DNA from: Methanobacteriota archaeon
Lineage (GTDB): Archaea; Thermoplasmatota; Poseidoniia; Poseidoniales; Thalassarchaeaceae
Reading direction: 5' to 3'
Length of the DNA: 13,606 nt
NCBI GenBank assembly: GCA_002712645.1
Contig: PAUH01000046.1
Span: 1 to 13,606 of the forward strand
The notes under the pieces are model-generated. The model was not told the origin of the DNA. It searched no databases and saw only the letters and a list, made by a program, of their open reading frames with translations. The position numbers were made by a program, and so were the translations under genes. Each line of letters opens with the position of its first letter. Position 1 is the stretch's first letter. Positions 1 to 6,464 of the stretch are shown here, one piece after another.

Positions 1-1751
1 CGGACTCCAACACACGCTATAGCATCGACTCAATTGATGTGAAACGTACAAAGTCGAGACCCTATCCACCATTCATCACAAGCACCTTACAACAAGCCGC
101 AAGTAGCCGACTAAGCATGTCAACTGACCGAACAATGCGTGTCGCTCAGCAACTCTATGAGGGCATCGATCTACCCGGAGAGGGACGAGTCGGACTGATT
201 ACATACATGCGAACTGACTCAACGAATTTATCAGGCGAAGCCATCCGTCTGGCACGTCGCTATCTTGAAGAAAAAATCGGTGCGGAGTATCTCCCTGAGA
301 AACCTCGCTTTTACTCGAGTAGCAATCAGTCAGCACAAGAAGCCCACGAAGCAATTCGACCAACTGATCCATTTCGTGACCCAGACACTATCGCCTCCTC
401 CTTAAATGAGGAGCAACTCAAACTCTACCGGCTCATTTGGCAGTCATTTGTTGGCTGTCAGGCAACCGATGCAGAATGGGATAGCACGGCAGTACGAATG
501 CGGCGTTCAGACAAAGATACCGGAGCCGTCTTTAAAACAAATGGACGTGTGTTGCGTTTTGATGGCTGTTTGCGAATTACCGGAATTCCGAAGGGAGACG
601 GCGATCAGGTACTACCCGATTTTGATAAAGGAACACAACTCGCCCCATTCAGTATTGAGCCAAGGCAGAAATTCCAAGCGCCGCCACCTCGGTACAGTGA
701 GGCAACACTTGTAAAGAAACTAGAAGAAGAAGGAATTGGACGGCCATCAACCTATGCAAGCATTATCAATGTCATCGAAAATCGTGGCTATGTAGAACAA
801 CGTGAAAGGCGATTTTACGCGACAGCACTTGGGGAGGCAGTTACAGAATTTCTTGAGGAAGGCTTTCATGATCAGTTCATCGAGGTCGGATATACCCGTG
901 AGATTGAACAGGAACTTGATCAAGTAGCTGAAGGAAAAAAACAGTGGACCGATATGCTCCATGAGTTCTATGAAGAACTTGTGCCTAAAATTGAATTCGC
1001 TGATCAACTCAAACACAAAAAAGCCGAATCGACGCCTTCTGAATATGCTTGCCCAACGTGTGACCGTCGTCTTGAGTATCGTCTCGGAAAAACAGGCCGG
1101 TTTCTGTCATGCTGTGGGTATAACGAAAAAATACTTGTGGAACCGCCGCCTCCCAAGAAAACAGCGAAGGGGAAAAAACCTCGAAAGCGGAAGCCAAAAG
1201 AAATACCGGCTTGCACCTTTGCCATGCCTGTTGACCGCGACGGCCGGCCCCTGCTCCCAGAGCAAATTGACCTTCGCTCTCCAAATGGATGGCCAATGGT
1301 GAAACGAACGGGACGGTTTGGAGACTTTCTTGTCGAAGATGGCCCACCGCCACCGAAAAAGTCATCTAAAAAATCAGATCCTGATGCACCCGCATCATTT
1401 ATCATGAACATTGACAAAAAAGGAAACCTTAAGTTCCCCGCCCCTCCGCCCATCCTGACCGACATTGAGTGTTCTAAATGTGGTGAACTTCTCAACCTCC
1501 GTGATGGCAAACGAGGTCCATGGCTCGGGTGTAGTAAATTTCCAAAATGCCGCGGACGAGGTGCATTTGCAAAACTTCCAGAAAAAGAACAGAAGGATCT
1601 TCGGAAGCAATTAGCCGACCATATGAAAAGTCAGCAGACTCTTGTGCTCACCCGCCGCGATGGACAGACGCAGGTAGAAGATGGAACCCCAGTATCCGAT
1701 CTGACTATTGAAGGCGGGGTTGCCGAATTGGAAAAGTTTACTGAATCGTAG
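1..1751 (+). CDS. topA: DNA topoisomerase I, C-terminal part (5' end outside window)
   Basis: Type IA topoisomerase, which relaxes negatively supercoiled DNA through a 5'-phosphotyrosine intermediate. The reading frame is open from base 3, and the first codons already match internal TopA sequence (PPFITSTLQQAAS, then TMRVAQQLYEG), so the TOPRIM domain lies upstream of the window. The catalytic tyrosine is in GLITYMRTDSTNLS (Tyr codon 204-206). A further conserved core block is EEGIGRPSTYASII (about 729-770). The C-terminal tail holds zinc ribbons. The first has Cys codons at 1050, 1059, 1110/1113 and probably 1212; the last is complete, with Cys codons at 1470, 1479, 1530 and 1548. The middle repeat keeps the fold-like text (MVKRTGRFGDFL) but no cysteines. 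Two Lys/Pro-rich inserts, each beginning PPPPKK, sit in ribbons one and two. The gene ends 5 nt from the stop of the convergent acpS. Confidence 0.97.
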   Translation, partial: DSNTRYSIDSIDVKRTKSRPYPPFITSTLQQAASSRLSMSTDRTMRVAQQLYEGIDLPGEGRVGLITYMRTDSTNLSGEAIRLARRYLEEKIGAEYLPEKPRFYSSSNQSAQEAHEAIRPTDPFRDPDTIASSLNEEQLKLYRLIWQSFVGCQATDAEWDSTAVRMRRSDKDTGAVFKTNGRVLRFDGCLRITGIPKGDGDQVLPDFDKGTQLAPFSIEPRQKFQAPPPRYSEATLVKKLEEEGIGRPSTYASIINVIENRGYVEQRERRFYATALGEAVTEFLEEGFHDQFIEVGYTREIEQELDQVAEGKKQWTDMLHEFYEELVPKIEFADQLKHKKAESTPSEYACPTCDRRLEYRLGKTGRFLSCCGYNEKILVEPPPPKKTAKGKKPRKRKPKEIPACTFAMPVDRDGRPLLPEQIDLRSPNGWPMVKRTGRFGDFLVEDGPPPPKKSSKKSDPDAPASFIMNIDKKGNLKFPAPPPILTDIECSKCGELLNLRDGKRGPWLGCSKFPKCRGRGAFAKLPEKEQKDLRKQLADHMKSQQTLVLTRRDGQTQVEDGTPVSDLTIEGGVAELEKFTES

Positions 1752-1756
1752 TTCAC

Positions 1757-2176
1757 CTACTCCCAAGGGATATCCTGATCAAACGTTGATGGCATCTCGC
1801 TTACAGCGATCGCGTGAGCAGTTGCGTGGGTGCGGCAATGAGAAATACTTATAAGCACGCCACCTATCCCCATTTTTTCAGCGACGTCTTGCGTGCCGCC
1901 CATGAGAGTCACAACGGGCCTTCCAGTTACGCCATTGATCACCTCAATGTCACGCCAACTGATACCCTGACGCCACCCTGTACCAAGCGCCTTCAGAATC
2001 GCCTCTTTTGCAGCCCACCGACCGGCAAAATGCTGCATAGCCATCCTACGACCTCGACAGTATTCAATTTCCTTGGGTGTATAGACGCGTTGCACAAAAA
2101 GTTCGCCGTGTCGCTCAATCATTTTACCTATTCGTAGGCACTCCGTGATGTCCGTGCCAACACCAAGCACATTCAT
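1757..2176 (-). CDS. acpS: Holo-[acyl-carrier-protein] synthase
   Basis: Transfers 4'-phosphopantetheine from coenzyme A to the serine of apo-acyl carrier protein, activating ACP for fatty acid synthesis; cytosolic. The 139-residue product is slightly longer than the usual 120-130 residues. It has the two AcpS signature blocks: GVGTDI near the N-terminus with the Mg-binding Asp at residue 9, and [18 protein letters not shown] with Glu58, at the same number as the metal-binding Glu of the E. coli enzyme. The C-terminal ISISH block is also present. The extra length is a C-terminal tail ([14 protein letters not shown]). Its ATG overlaps the trpS stop by four bases (ATGA, 2176-2173), so the two genes are very likely co-transcribed and translationally coupled, with trpS first. 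Recognition is secure; the operon is inferred from the overlap. Confidence 0.95.
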   Translation of the reverse strand: MNVLGVGTDITECLRIGKMIERHGELFVQRVYTPKEIEYCRGRRMAMQHFAGRWAAKEAILKALGTGWRQGISWRDIEVINGVTGRPVVTLMGGTQDVAEKMGIGGVLISISHCRTHATAHAIAVSEMPSTFDQDIPWE

Positions 2177-3213
2177 TGGTTACGCCCCCGCGTAGATGAT
2201 CCACGCAGACCACATGCTTCACGTGCACGCTCAAGAACATTGCCGGCAACCGCTCTTGCTCGTTCAGCACCAACGGCAAGTATTTCATCTATCTTGCTTG
2301 GGTTCGACTCAAGTTCGCATCGTCGTTCTCGTGCAGTAGCAAAAGCCTCTTTGGCTGCTGCCACAACTGCTTTTTTCACATCGCCATATCCAAATCCACC
2401 CCGCCGATAGAGTTCTTCCATTTCAGCAACTTCTTTTTCGGAACCCACGAGTGAAAACAGTTGGTACAGATGGTCTTGTTGTGGATCCTTCGGCTCCTCC
2501 ATCGAACGGGAGTCCGTTGTAATTCGCATGATTTTCTTTTTCTGTGCCGGCAAGCCTTCGAATACCTCAAGCGTATTCTCATAACTTTTTGACATCTTCT
2601 GCCCATCAGTCCCTGGCACCTTCGCCGCACCGTCAACAAGCCTTGGCTTCGGAAGACGAAAAATAGTATCGCCGTAGAGATGATTGAAAGTACCAGCTAG
2701 ATCTCGGCATACTTCAATGTGTTGCACCTGATCCTCACCGACCGGCACCACATCCGCATCGTACGCCAAAATATCTGCAGCCATGAGGACGGGATATGTA
2801 AAGAGGCCCGCGTCTGCAGTAAGCCCTCTCGCTTTTTTATCTTTATACGCATGACACCGCTCTAACAGCCCCATCGGTGTTACCGTCATCAACAACCAGG
2901 TAAGTTCAGCTACCTCGGGCACATCTGACTGAACAAATAAAGTGGCTCGCTCAGGATCAAGCCCTAAAGCAACCAGATCAATCGCCGCATCACGCACAAA
3001 ACCGCGAAGTCTTTCAGGTTCGCGAACCGTTGTAAGGGCGTGTAAGTCGGCAATAAAATAGAAAGCCTCTCCGGCATCCTGTAACTCAATGTATTGGCGT
3101 ATTGCGCCAAAGTAATTGCCCCAGTGAAACCGTCCTGTTGGCTGAATGCCTGAAAGCACTCGCATCCTAGCTTTAGAATTTGACTTCGATTGCATACCAG
3201 AATTCATCTCCAA
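2173..3213 (-). CDS. trpS: Tryptophanyl-tRNA synthetase
   Basis: Class I aminoacyl-tRNA synthetase that charges tRNA-Trp. The Rossmann-fold start [17 protein letters not shown] carries the HIGH-type motif as HWGN at residues 30-33, where HLGN is more usual. The second signature is canonical, GQKMSKS (KMSKS 206-210). Other family blocks are [11 protein letters not shown], the [20 protein letters not shown] region and the C-terminal helical part. At 346 residues the length is normal for bacterial TrpRS. Start choice: a TTG at 3213 has AGAGGA 8 nt upstream (3227-3222), the best ribosome site. ATG codons at 3207 and 3165 (MRVLSGIQ) are in-frame alternatives, and the later one fits the usual family N-terminus better. 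The gene overlaps acpS by four bases. Behind it lies a pyrD remnant in the same orientation. Confidence 0.96.
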   Translation of the reverse strand: MEMNSGMQSKSNSKARMRVLSGIQPTGRFHWGNYFGAIRQYIELQDAGEAFYFIADLHALTTVREPERLRGFVRDAAIDLVALGLDPERATLFVQSDVPEVAELTWLLMTVTPMGLLERCHAYKDKKARGLTADAGLFTYPVLMAADILAYDADVVPVGEDQVQHIEVCRDLAGTFNHLYGDTIFRLPKPRLVDGAAKVPGTDGQKMSKSYENTLEVFEGLPAQKKKIMRITTDSRSMEEPKDPQQDHLYQLFSLVGSEKEVAEMEELYRRGGFGYGDVKKAVVAAAKEAFATARERRCELESNPSKIDEILAVGAERARAVAGNVLERAREACGLRGSSTRGRNQ

Positions 3214-3267
3214 AACATCCGTCCTCTACCATCACTGAGACCTGAACACATCTAAAATAGTCCTGAG

Positions 3268-3510
3268 CTATTTGTTCGAAGTTTTGGCAGAATCACCAAT
3301 CACCAGAGTACCAACGATTTGTTGAAGTTCCGATGCCCCAAGTGAATTTACAGCTGCAGGAAGTTCATCCAGGATTCGGGTCGTAATAACAGGCTCTGCA
3401 AAACTCGCCGTCCCAATCTGTACTGCTGAGGCTCCGGCAACGAAGAATTCCATGCAGTCATCGTCTTTTCTAAACGCTAATGAGGACCTTGATGATGGCT
3501 GACAAACTAA
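3268..3510 (-). pseudogene. pyrD: Decayed C-terminal fragment of dihydroorotate dehydrogenase (pyrD)
   Basis: The open part, 3453-3268, reads MEFFVAGASAVQIGTASF, then AEPVITTRILDELPAAV and a closing LQQIVGTLVIG. This matches the C-terminal end of class 1 dihydroorotate dehydrogenases, where the FMN-phosphate loop (GASAVQ.GTA.F) is followed by a last helix and a G.L ending. A functional enzyme is about 300 residues; only about 61 are open here. Just upstream, in another frame (3505-3473), the text LSAIIKVLISV resembles the preceding PIIGVGGIS strand and loop with the glycines lost. It runs into TAG at 3472, and one extra base restores the frame to RKDDDCMEFF. Farther upstream I see no convincing PyrD sequence. 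The open ATG fragment could still be translated, but it lacks substrate and catalytic regions. The family match is by eye. Confidence 0.66.
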
Positions 3511-3662
3511 AACCTATTCAGTCCACGCCACACTTTCAGTGTACCGCAGTGGCAAACTACCAATGGATCAGCCAAATAGGAAAAATAGGTAAAATTTAAT
3601 TTTTCTTCTGAATATGCGGTCTAGTTCAAGACTCCCGATTGGCAGGCCGATACGAGAGATAG

Positions 3663-3682
3663 AAAAGGTGGTACCACTTTTT
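3663..3682. repeat. 20-base near-perfect palindrome
   Basis: AAAAGGTGGT is followed directly by ACCACTTTTT. The arms are reverse complements except for one position, which would be a G-U pair in RNA. The centre GTGGTACCAC is a perfect ten-base dyad. It lies about 20 bases before the TTGACA upstream of the HU gene, a position suitable for an operator. As RNA it could fold to an 8-bp stem with a GTAC loop and a U-rich end, so a terminator is an alternative. Confidence 0.5.
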
Positions 3683-3702
3683 CAAGAAAACCCCAATCCT
3701 CG

Positions 3703-3729
3703 TTGACATCACGACTAAAGCCCCATTAT
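3703..3729 (+). promoter_or_regulatory. Possible promoter for the HU gene
   Basis: A consensus -35 hexamer TTGACA (3703-3708) is followed 15 bases later by CATTAT (3724-3729), which matches TATAAT at four positions. The spacing is short. Transcription from here would give a leader of about 100 bases before the GTG start at 3840. It rests on hexamer matching alone. Confidence 0.3.
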
Positions 3730-3818
3730 GGTTCCTACCGGACGGACACGAATCCACGACGCAGATCCAGCCTGGCCCGTCCATATGGTGTTTAAACGGG
3801 CATTTTCGGCCCTCAATC

Positions 3819-3842
3819 CACGACTGGAGTGTCAGAGTCGTG
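3819..3842 (+). promoter_or_regulatory. Hairpin enclosing the HU ribosome site and start codon
   Basis: CACGACT (3819-3825) and AGTCGTG (3836-3842) are perfect inverted repeats around a ten-base loop. The loop contains GGAG (3826-3829), the only Shine-Dalgarno-like sequence in front of the gene. The last three bases of the second arm are the GTG start codon. If it forms in mRNA, the start codon is paired and the ribosome site sits in a small loop, which suggests translational control. The repeat is seen directly; the control is inferred. Confidence 0.45.
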
Positions 3843-4136
3843 ACCAAACAAGACATAGTTCGAGCGATTTCCGAGCGGTTAGACCTCCCGAAGGCGAAAG
3901 CTCAGGAAGCGGTTCAAACCACCTTCGATGCCCTCATAAACGCACTCGTCAAAGAGGGCAGGGTCGAGCTTCGGAATTTTGGCGTGTTTCAAATCAAACG
4001 AAGAGATGGTCGAGTTGCCAGAAATCCGCGAACGGGCGATGTCGTGAACGTCCCACCACGATATTTCGTGAGTTTCAAGCCGGGCAAGGAAATGGAAGCA
4101 CGGGTAAGGAAACTCGACGAACCTCAGTCTCCCTAG
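3840..4136 (+). CDS. HU/IHF-family DNA-binding protein
   Basis: Small nucleoid-associated protein that binds and bends DNA as a dimer. The 98-residue product is close to the 90-100 typical of the family. Residues 1-45 form the helical dimerisation part (MTKQDIVRAISERLDLPKAK). ELRNFGVFQIKRR (43-55) is the conserved strand entering the arm, and RNPRTGD (61-67) is the arm tip carrying the intercalating proline. The closing VSFKPGKEM is also typical. Sequence alone does not separate HU from an IHF subunit. The start is GTG at 3840, with GGAG ten bases upstream and no in-frame ATG, GTG or TTG close before it. The start lies inside an inverted repeat (see 3819-3842). Translated text in other frames over this region is not supported. 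Confidence 0.93.
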   Translation: MTKQDIVRAISERLDLPKAKAQEAVQTTFDALINALVKEGRVELRNFGVFQIKRRDGRVARNPRTGDVVNVPPRYFVSFKPGKEMEARVRKLDEPQSP

Positions 4137-4271
4137 AGTTCGTATTCTACCGAGAAGCTTTGTTGCTAACAGATACGTACTTATTTCAACAAAATGCATG
4201 TTGGTTTGAAAAATTTTACCATCGCACTGAAAGGTCTTGCTCAGTAAATAGTATGCAGAGAAAGACCCATA

Positions 4272-4385
4272 ATGAATACAGTCGATGGTCAACCGGCAAC
4301 CACCGGGATGTGCCTGCTCTGTCCAGAACAAGAGACAACTATTTGTGTGAAGAACTTACGTATTCGACTGAGACAAACGACATAA
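4272..4385 (+). CDS. Doubtful 37-residue ORF upstream of the small lipoprotein gene
   Basis: An ATG-started frame reads MNTVDGQPATTGMCLLCPEQ and ends KNLRIRLRQTT. It fills most of the otherwise gene-free space between the HU gene and the lipoprotein gene and stops 22 bases before the latter. It contains a CxxC pair plus one later cysteine. The ribosome site is weak (GAGAAAG about 8-10 bases upstream). I recognise no family. It could be a small leader-type gene or chance; nothing but position and an open frame supports it. Confidence 0.22.
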   Translation: MNTVDGQPATTGMCLLCPEQETTICVKNLRIRLRQTT

Positions 4386-4407
4386 CTGATACAGGGAGCG
4401 CGGCGCG

Positions 4408-4665
4408 ATGAATACCAACAATGCCCGTAGTGGCACATGGGATATCGGCCTAAAATTTATTATTCTTTTGGTCATAGGAATTCTCGTGGCAACAAATACG
4501 GGATGTCTCATTCCTATGTATTCCGGCGACCCTATTCGGAGAGCTCAACAATTAATCTACACCTCAGAAGATCTTCGAGCGATTACTGATGAGTGGGAAC
4601 GCATCTGGTTCCTTGATCAACCGTCTCATCTGACTCCATACAGAACACACGGCGGCGTGCTCTGA
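4408..4665 (+). CDS. Small membrane-anchored or lipoprotein-like protein, conserved-looking, function unknown
   Basis: 85 residues. A basic-to-hydrophobic N-terminus (hydrophobic stretch about 16-30, FIILLVIGILVA) leads to Cys33 in NTGCLIP, reminiscent of a lipoprotein cleavage site, although Asn at -3 is not standard. An uncleaved anchor is therefore equally possible. The exported part has a run of strong residues, YSGDPIRRAQQLIYTSEDLR, then EWERIWFLDQPSHLTPYRTHGG. This looks like a conserved signature, and I associate it with short planctomycete proteins of unknown role (from memory, not searched). The start is well supported: ATG at 4408 with GGGAG nine bases upstream (4394-4398). It is the last + strand gene before the convergent moa-cluster operon. 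No enzymatic motif is visible. Confidence 0.72.
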   Translation: MNTNNARSGTWDIGLKFIILLVIGILVATNTGCLIPMYSGDPIRRAQQLIYTSEDLRAITDEWERIWFLDQPSHLTPYRTHGGVL

Positions 4666-4770
4666 TAGAAGACGCTCAGGAATTTCTTCGGAATGCATCT
4701 CTTTTAGTCATCTATACAGACCAGCCGCAGTCAATCCGTCAGCCAGTTATTTCAGTAGTGGCTATAGGCT

Positions 4771-4793
4771 TTGCAATAAGTAACCTATTGCAA
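4771..4793. repeat. 8-bp inverted repeat between convergent genes
   Basis: TTGCAATA (4771-4778) and TATTGCAA (4786-4793) are perfect reverse complements around a seven-base AGTAACC loop. It lies in the 142-base gap where the lipoprotein gene (+) and the cysteine-cluster gene (-) converge. An A-run (4795-4800) follows on the + strand, giving U's before the stem on the - strand. The stem is A/T-rich and lacks a downstream U-tract in either direction, so it is at best a weak terminator. Confidence 0.4.
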
Positions 4794-4807
4794 TAAAAAA
4801 CTGTTTC

Positions 4808-5233
4808 TTAAATGCGAATCCGTGCTGCCTGTTCTTGTATTTTCTCAAGCGGCACAAGATCACCTTTGTTGCAGCCCGGACAACTTTCAGCCGCCTCATC
4901 CCACGCCGCCTCAGATTTGAGATTGGAATTCCAGAACGGCCAGGTGCGACACTGACGAGGCCGATCTTCGTAGACCGTGCAACCACGTGTTTCAGCATCA
5001 AGAAGCACACAATCCCCTCCGGGCCTTTCTGTGAGCGACCTTCGAACACCTACTCGTCGAACGAATTGTTCTTCAAAAAGCTCAGGGGTAATTTGCATAC
5101 GCGCAGCCATTGCATCGATCTCGGACTGATTGACCCAGACATACCCCTCAGCGCCAGTACAACAATCCCCGCATTGCGAGCATTCAAAGCGAAGACCCTT
5201 TGAATACCAGACGTCATCTTGTTTACTTCCCAT
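4808..5233 (-). CDS. CxxCxxCC cysteine-cluster protein (YkgJ-like family)
   Basis: 141 residues with nine cysteines arranged as in the CxxCxxCC family (PF03692 type, thought to bind zinc or an iron-sulfur cluster; no established reaction). The N-terminal block is FECSQCGDCCTG (Cys 18, 21, 24, 25). The middle block is GGDCVLLDAETRGCTVYEDR, then PRQCRTWPFW (Cys 75, 85, 95), where C..Y..RP..CR.FPF is the family signature. A last pair is SCPGCNKG (Cys 118, 121). The start is ATG 5233 because AGAAGGAG stands 7 bases before it (5248-5241); an in-frame ATG at 5260 lies upstream of that site and has no comparable one. The gene begins 28 bases after the stop of the class V aminotransferase gene, so it is probably the last member of the moa operon. 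A part in iron-sulfur or sulfur handling is only an inference from that position. Confidence 0.9.
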   Translation of the reverse strand: MGSKQDDVWYSKGLRFECSQCGDCCTGAEGYVWVNQSEIDAMAARMQITPELFEEQFVRRVGVRRSLTERPGGDCVLLDAETRGCTVYEDRPRQCRTWPFWNSNLKSEAAWDEAAESCPGCNKGDLVPLEKIQEQAARIRI

Positions 5234-5261
5234 ACAACATCTCCTTCTACTGCCCTGCACT

Positions 5262-6431
5262 CTACAGCATTATTTTCTTTGTTGCCGAGACAACAGCTTC
5301 AACATCTCCAATACCGCTAAAAGGACCAAAGGAAATACGAACAGTCCCGCCTTTGGTGGTCCCTAGAAATTCATGAATGCAAGCAGCACAGTGATAGCCA
5401 GAACGCACCTGAACACCCGCAATCTGTTCAAACAAGGCAGCAACCTCAACTGGTGAATACCCATCACAGACCATACTGATAATTGGCGGACCTAACACAC
5501 CTGAAGTTGGGTCAGGAGTTATTACACGAACTCCTCGAATATCACATAATTCATCATAGCACGCTTGAGCGTAACCCTTGCAAGCGGCTGCAACCGATTC
5601 CACTCTTTCCTCTTTCAGCCACCTGCACCCAGAGAGCAGTGCTGCGGCTGCGGGGAAATCAATTGTCCCTACCTCAACTTGATTCTGCATTTCAACGGGC
5701 ATTTCAAGAGATTCACTCGTTGAGCCTGTACCACCTTGTATCAATGGATCAAAATGAATTCCTTGTCTTGCATAGAGCACTGCTATTCCGTGCATGCCCA
5801 TCAGCCACTTGTGGCCGGGCGAGACAACAATGTCGGCTATCGATTCATATTGGGAAACTGCAACATGACCAATTGATTGAGAAGCATCGAGCAATGAAAG
5901 TGCTTCTCGTTCTCGTGCTATTTTTACAATTGACTCAACCTCTTGGGTAACACCTGTAACATTTGATGCATGAGAAAGAGTTACAAGACTTGTATTCGCC
6001 TGCCATGCCCGAACAATGTCGTCCGGATCAACCCAACCTCGTCCATCACATGGAACGACACTCAACTGAATGCGACCTTTTTCCTGTAGGTAATGAAGTG
6101 GCCGAAGTGTTGCGTTATGGTCAGCCGCAGTGGCAATGACATGGGTGCCAGATGTAACAACACCATGGATTGCCTGATTCAATCCAAAAGTCGCTGATAC
6201 CGGCAGGCAGATCCTTTCTGGTGAAACACCGAACAAGGCTGCGACTTCTTGACGTAGCTGGTGAACAAGATTCCCTGCCATTAACGCCTCGTGATATGCA
6301 CCTCTTCCAACCGCCACGCCATTTTCTCTAGCTGCCTGTTCCCACGCTTTCCAAACTACCTCTGGTTTTGGCCATGTAGTCGCTGCGTTATCAAGATATC
6401 GCCTTGGTGGGTAGTTGCGGTTGTTATTCAC
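5262..6431 (-). CDS. Class V aminotransferase / cysteine desulfurase family protein
   Basis: PLP-dependent enzyme of 389 residues, resembling the cysteine desulfurase family of SufS/CsdA type; these release cysteine sulfur as an enzyme persulfide. The N-terminal YLDNAATTWPKPEVV and GRGAYHEAL are typical. PLP-site residues visible are His104 in ADHNA, Asp182 and Gln185 in LLDASQS, and the Schiff-base Lys208 in SPGHKWLMG. The catalytic-cysteine loop is VRSGYHCAAC (Cys348, with a second Cys351), then IHEFLGTTKGGTVRISFGPF. The subgroup is the one with the short GTVR.S ending rather than classical SufS, so the exact substrate is uncertain. The start is GTG at 6431 with TGAGG ten bases upstream. 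It follows moaA by 33 bases. In this operon it could provide sulfur for the MoaD C-terminus; no MoeB/ThiF-type activating enzyme is in the window. Confidence 0.93.
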   Translation of the reverse strand: MNNNRNYPPRRYLDNAATTWPKPEVVWKAWEQAARENGVAVGRGAYHEALMAGNLVHQLRQEVAALFGVSPERICLPVSATFGLNQAIHGVVTSGTHVIATAADHNATLRPLHYLQEKGRIQLSVVPCDGRGWVDPDDIVRAWQANTSLVTLSHASNVTGVTQEVESIVKIAREREALSLLDASQSIGHVAVSQYESIADIVVSPGHKWLMGMHGIAVLYARQGIHFDPLIQGGTGSTSESLEMPVEMQNQVEVGTIDFPAAAALLSGCRWLKEERVESVAAACKGYAQACYDELCDIRGVRVITPDPTSGVLGPPIISMVCDGYSPVEVAALFEQIAGVQVRSGYHCAACIHEFLGTTKGGTVRISFGPFSGIGDVEAVVSATKKIML

Positions 6432-6464
6432 TCGTTTGTGACCTCAGTGTCATTCCACCGACTG

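Larger units (their letters stand above)
3511..3839. other. Gene-free stretch upstream of the HU gene
   Basis: No credible coding region on either strand. It contains an A/T-rich patch with a doubled AAATAGG (about 3574-3590) followed by AAAATTTAATTTTT, a 20-base near-palindrome at 3663-3682, a TTGACA at 3703-3708 with a possible -10 at 3724-3729, and the hairpin over the HU start at 3819-3842. The part next to 3510 may be unrecognisable remains of pyrD. Confidence 0.6.

Noticed and set aside
1004..1510. 168-codon - strand frame inside topA
   Set aside because: Antisense shadow of the topA tail; its Gly/Arg/Ser-rich text mirrors the Pro/Lys-rich codons of topA and shows no domain.
3728..4411. 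227-codon + strand frame across the HU region
   Set aside because: It overlaps the clear HU gene in another frame, and its Arg/Ser/Thr-rich text has no family character; a shadow frame.
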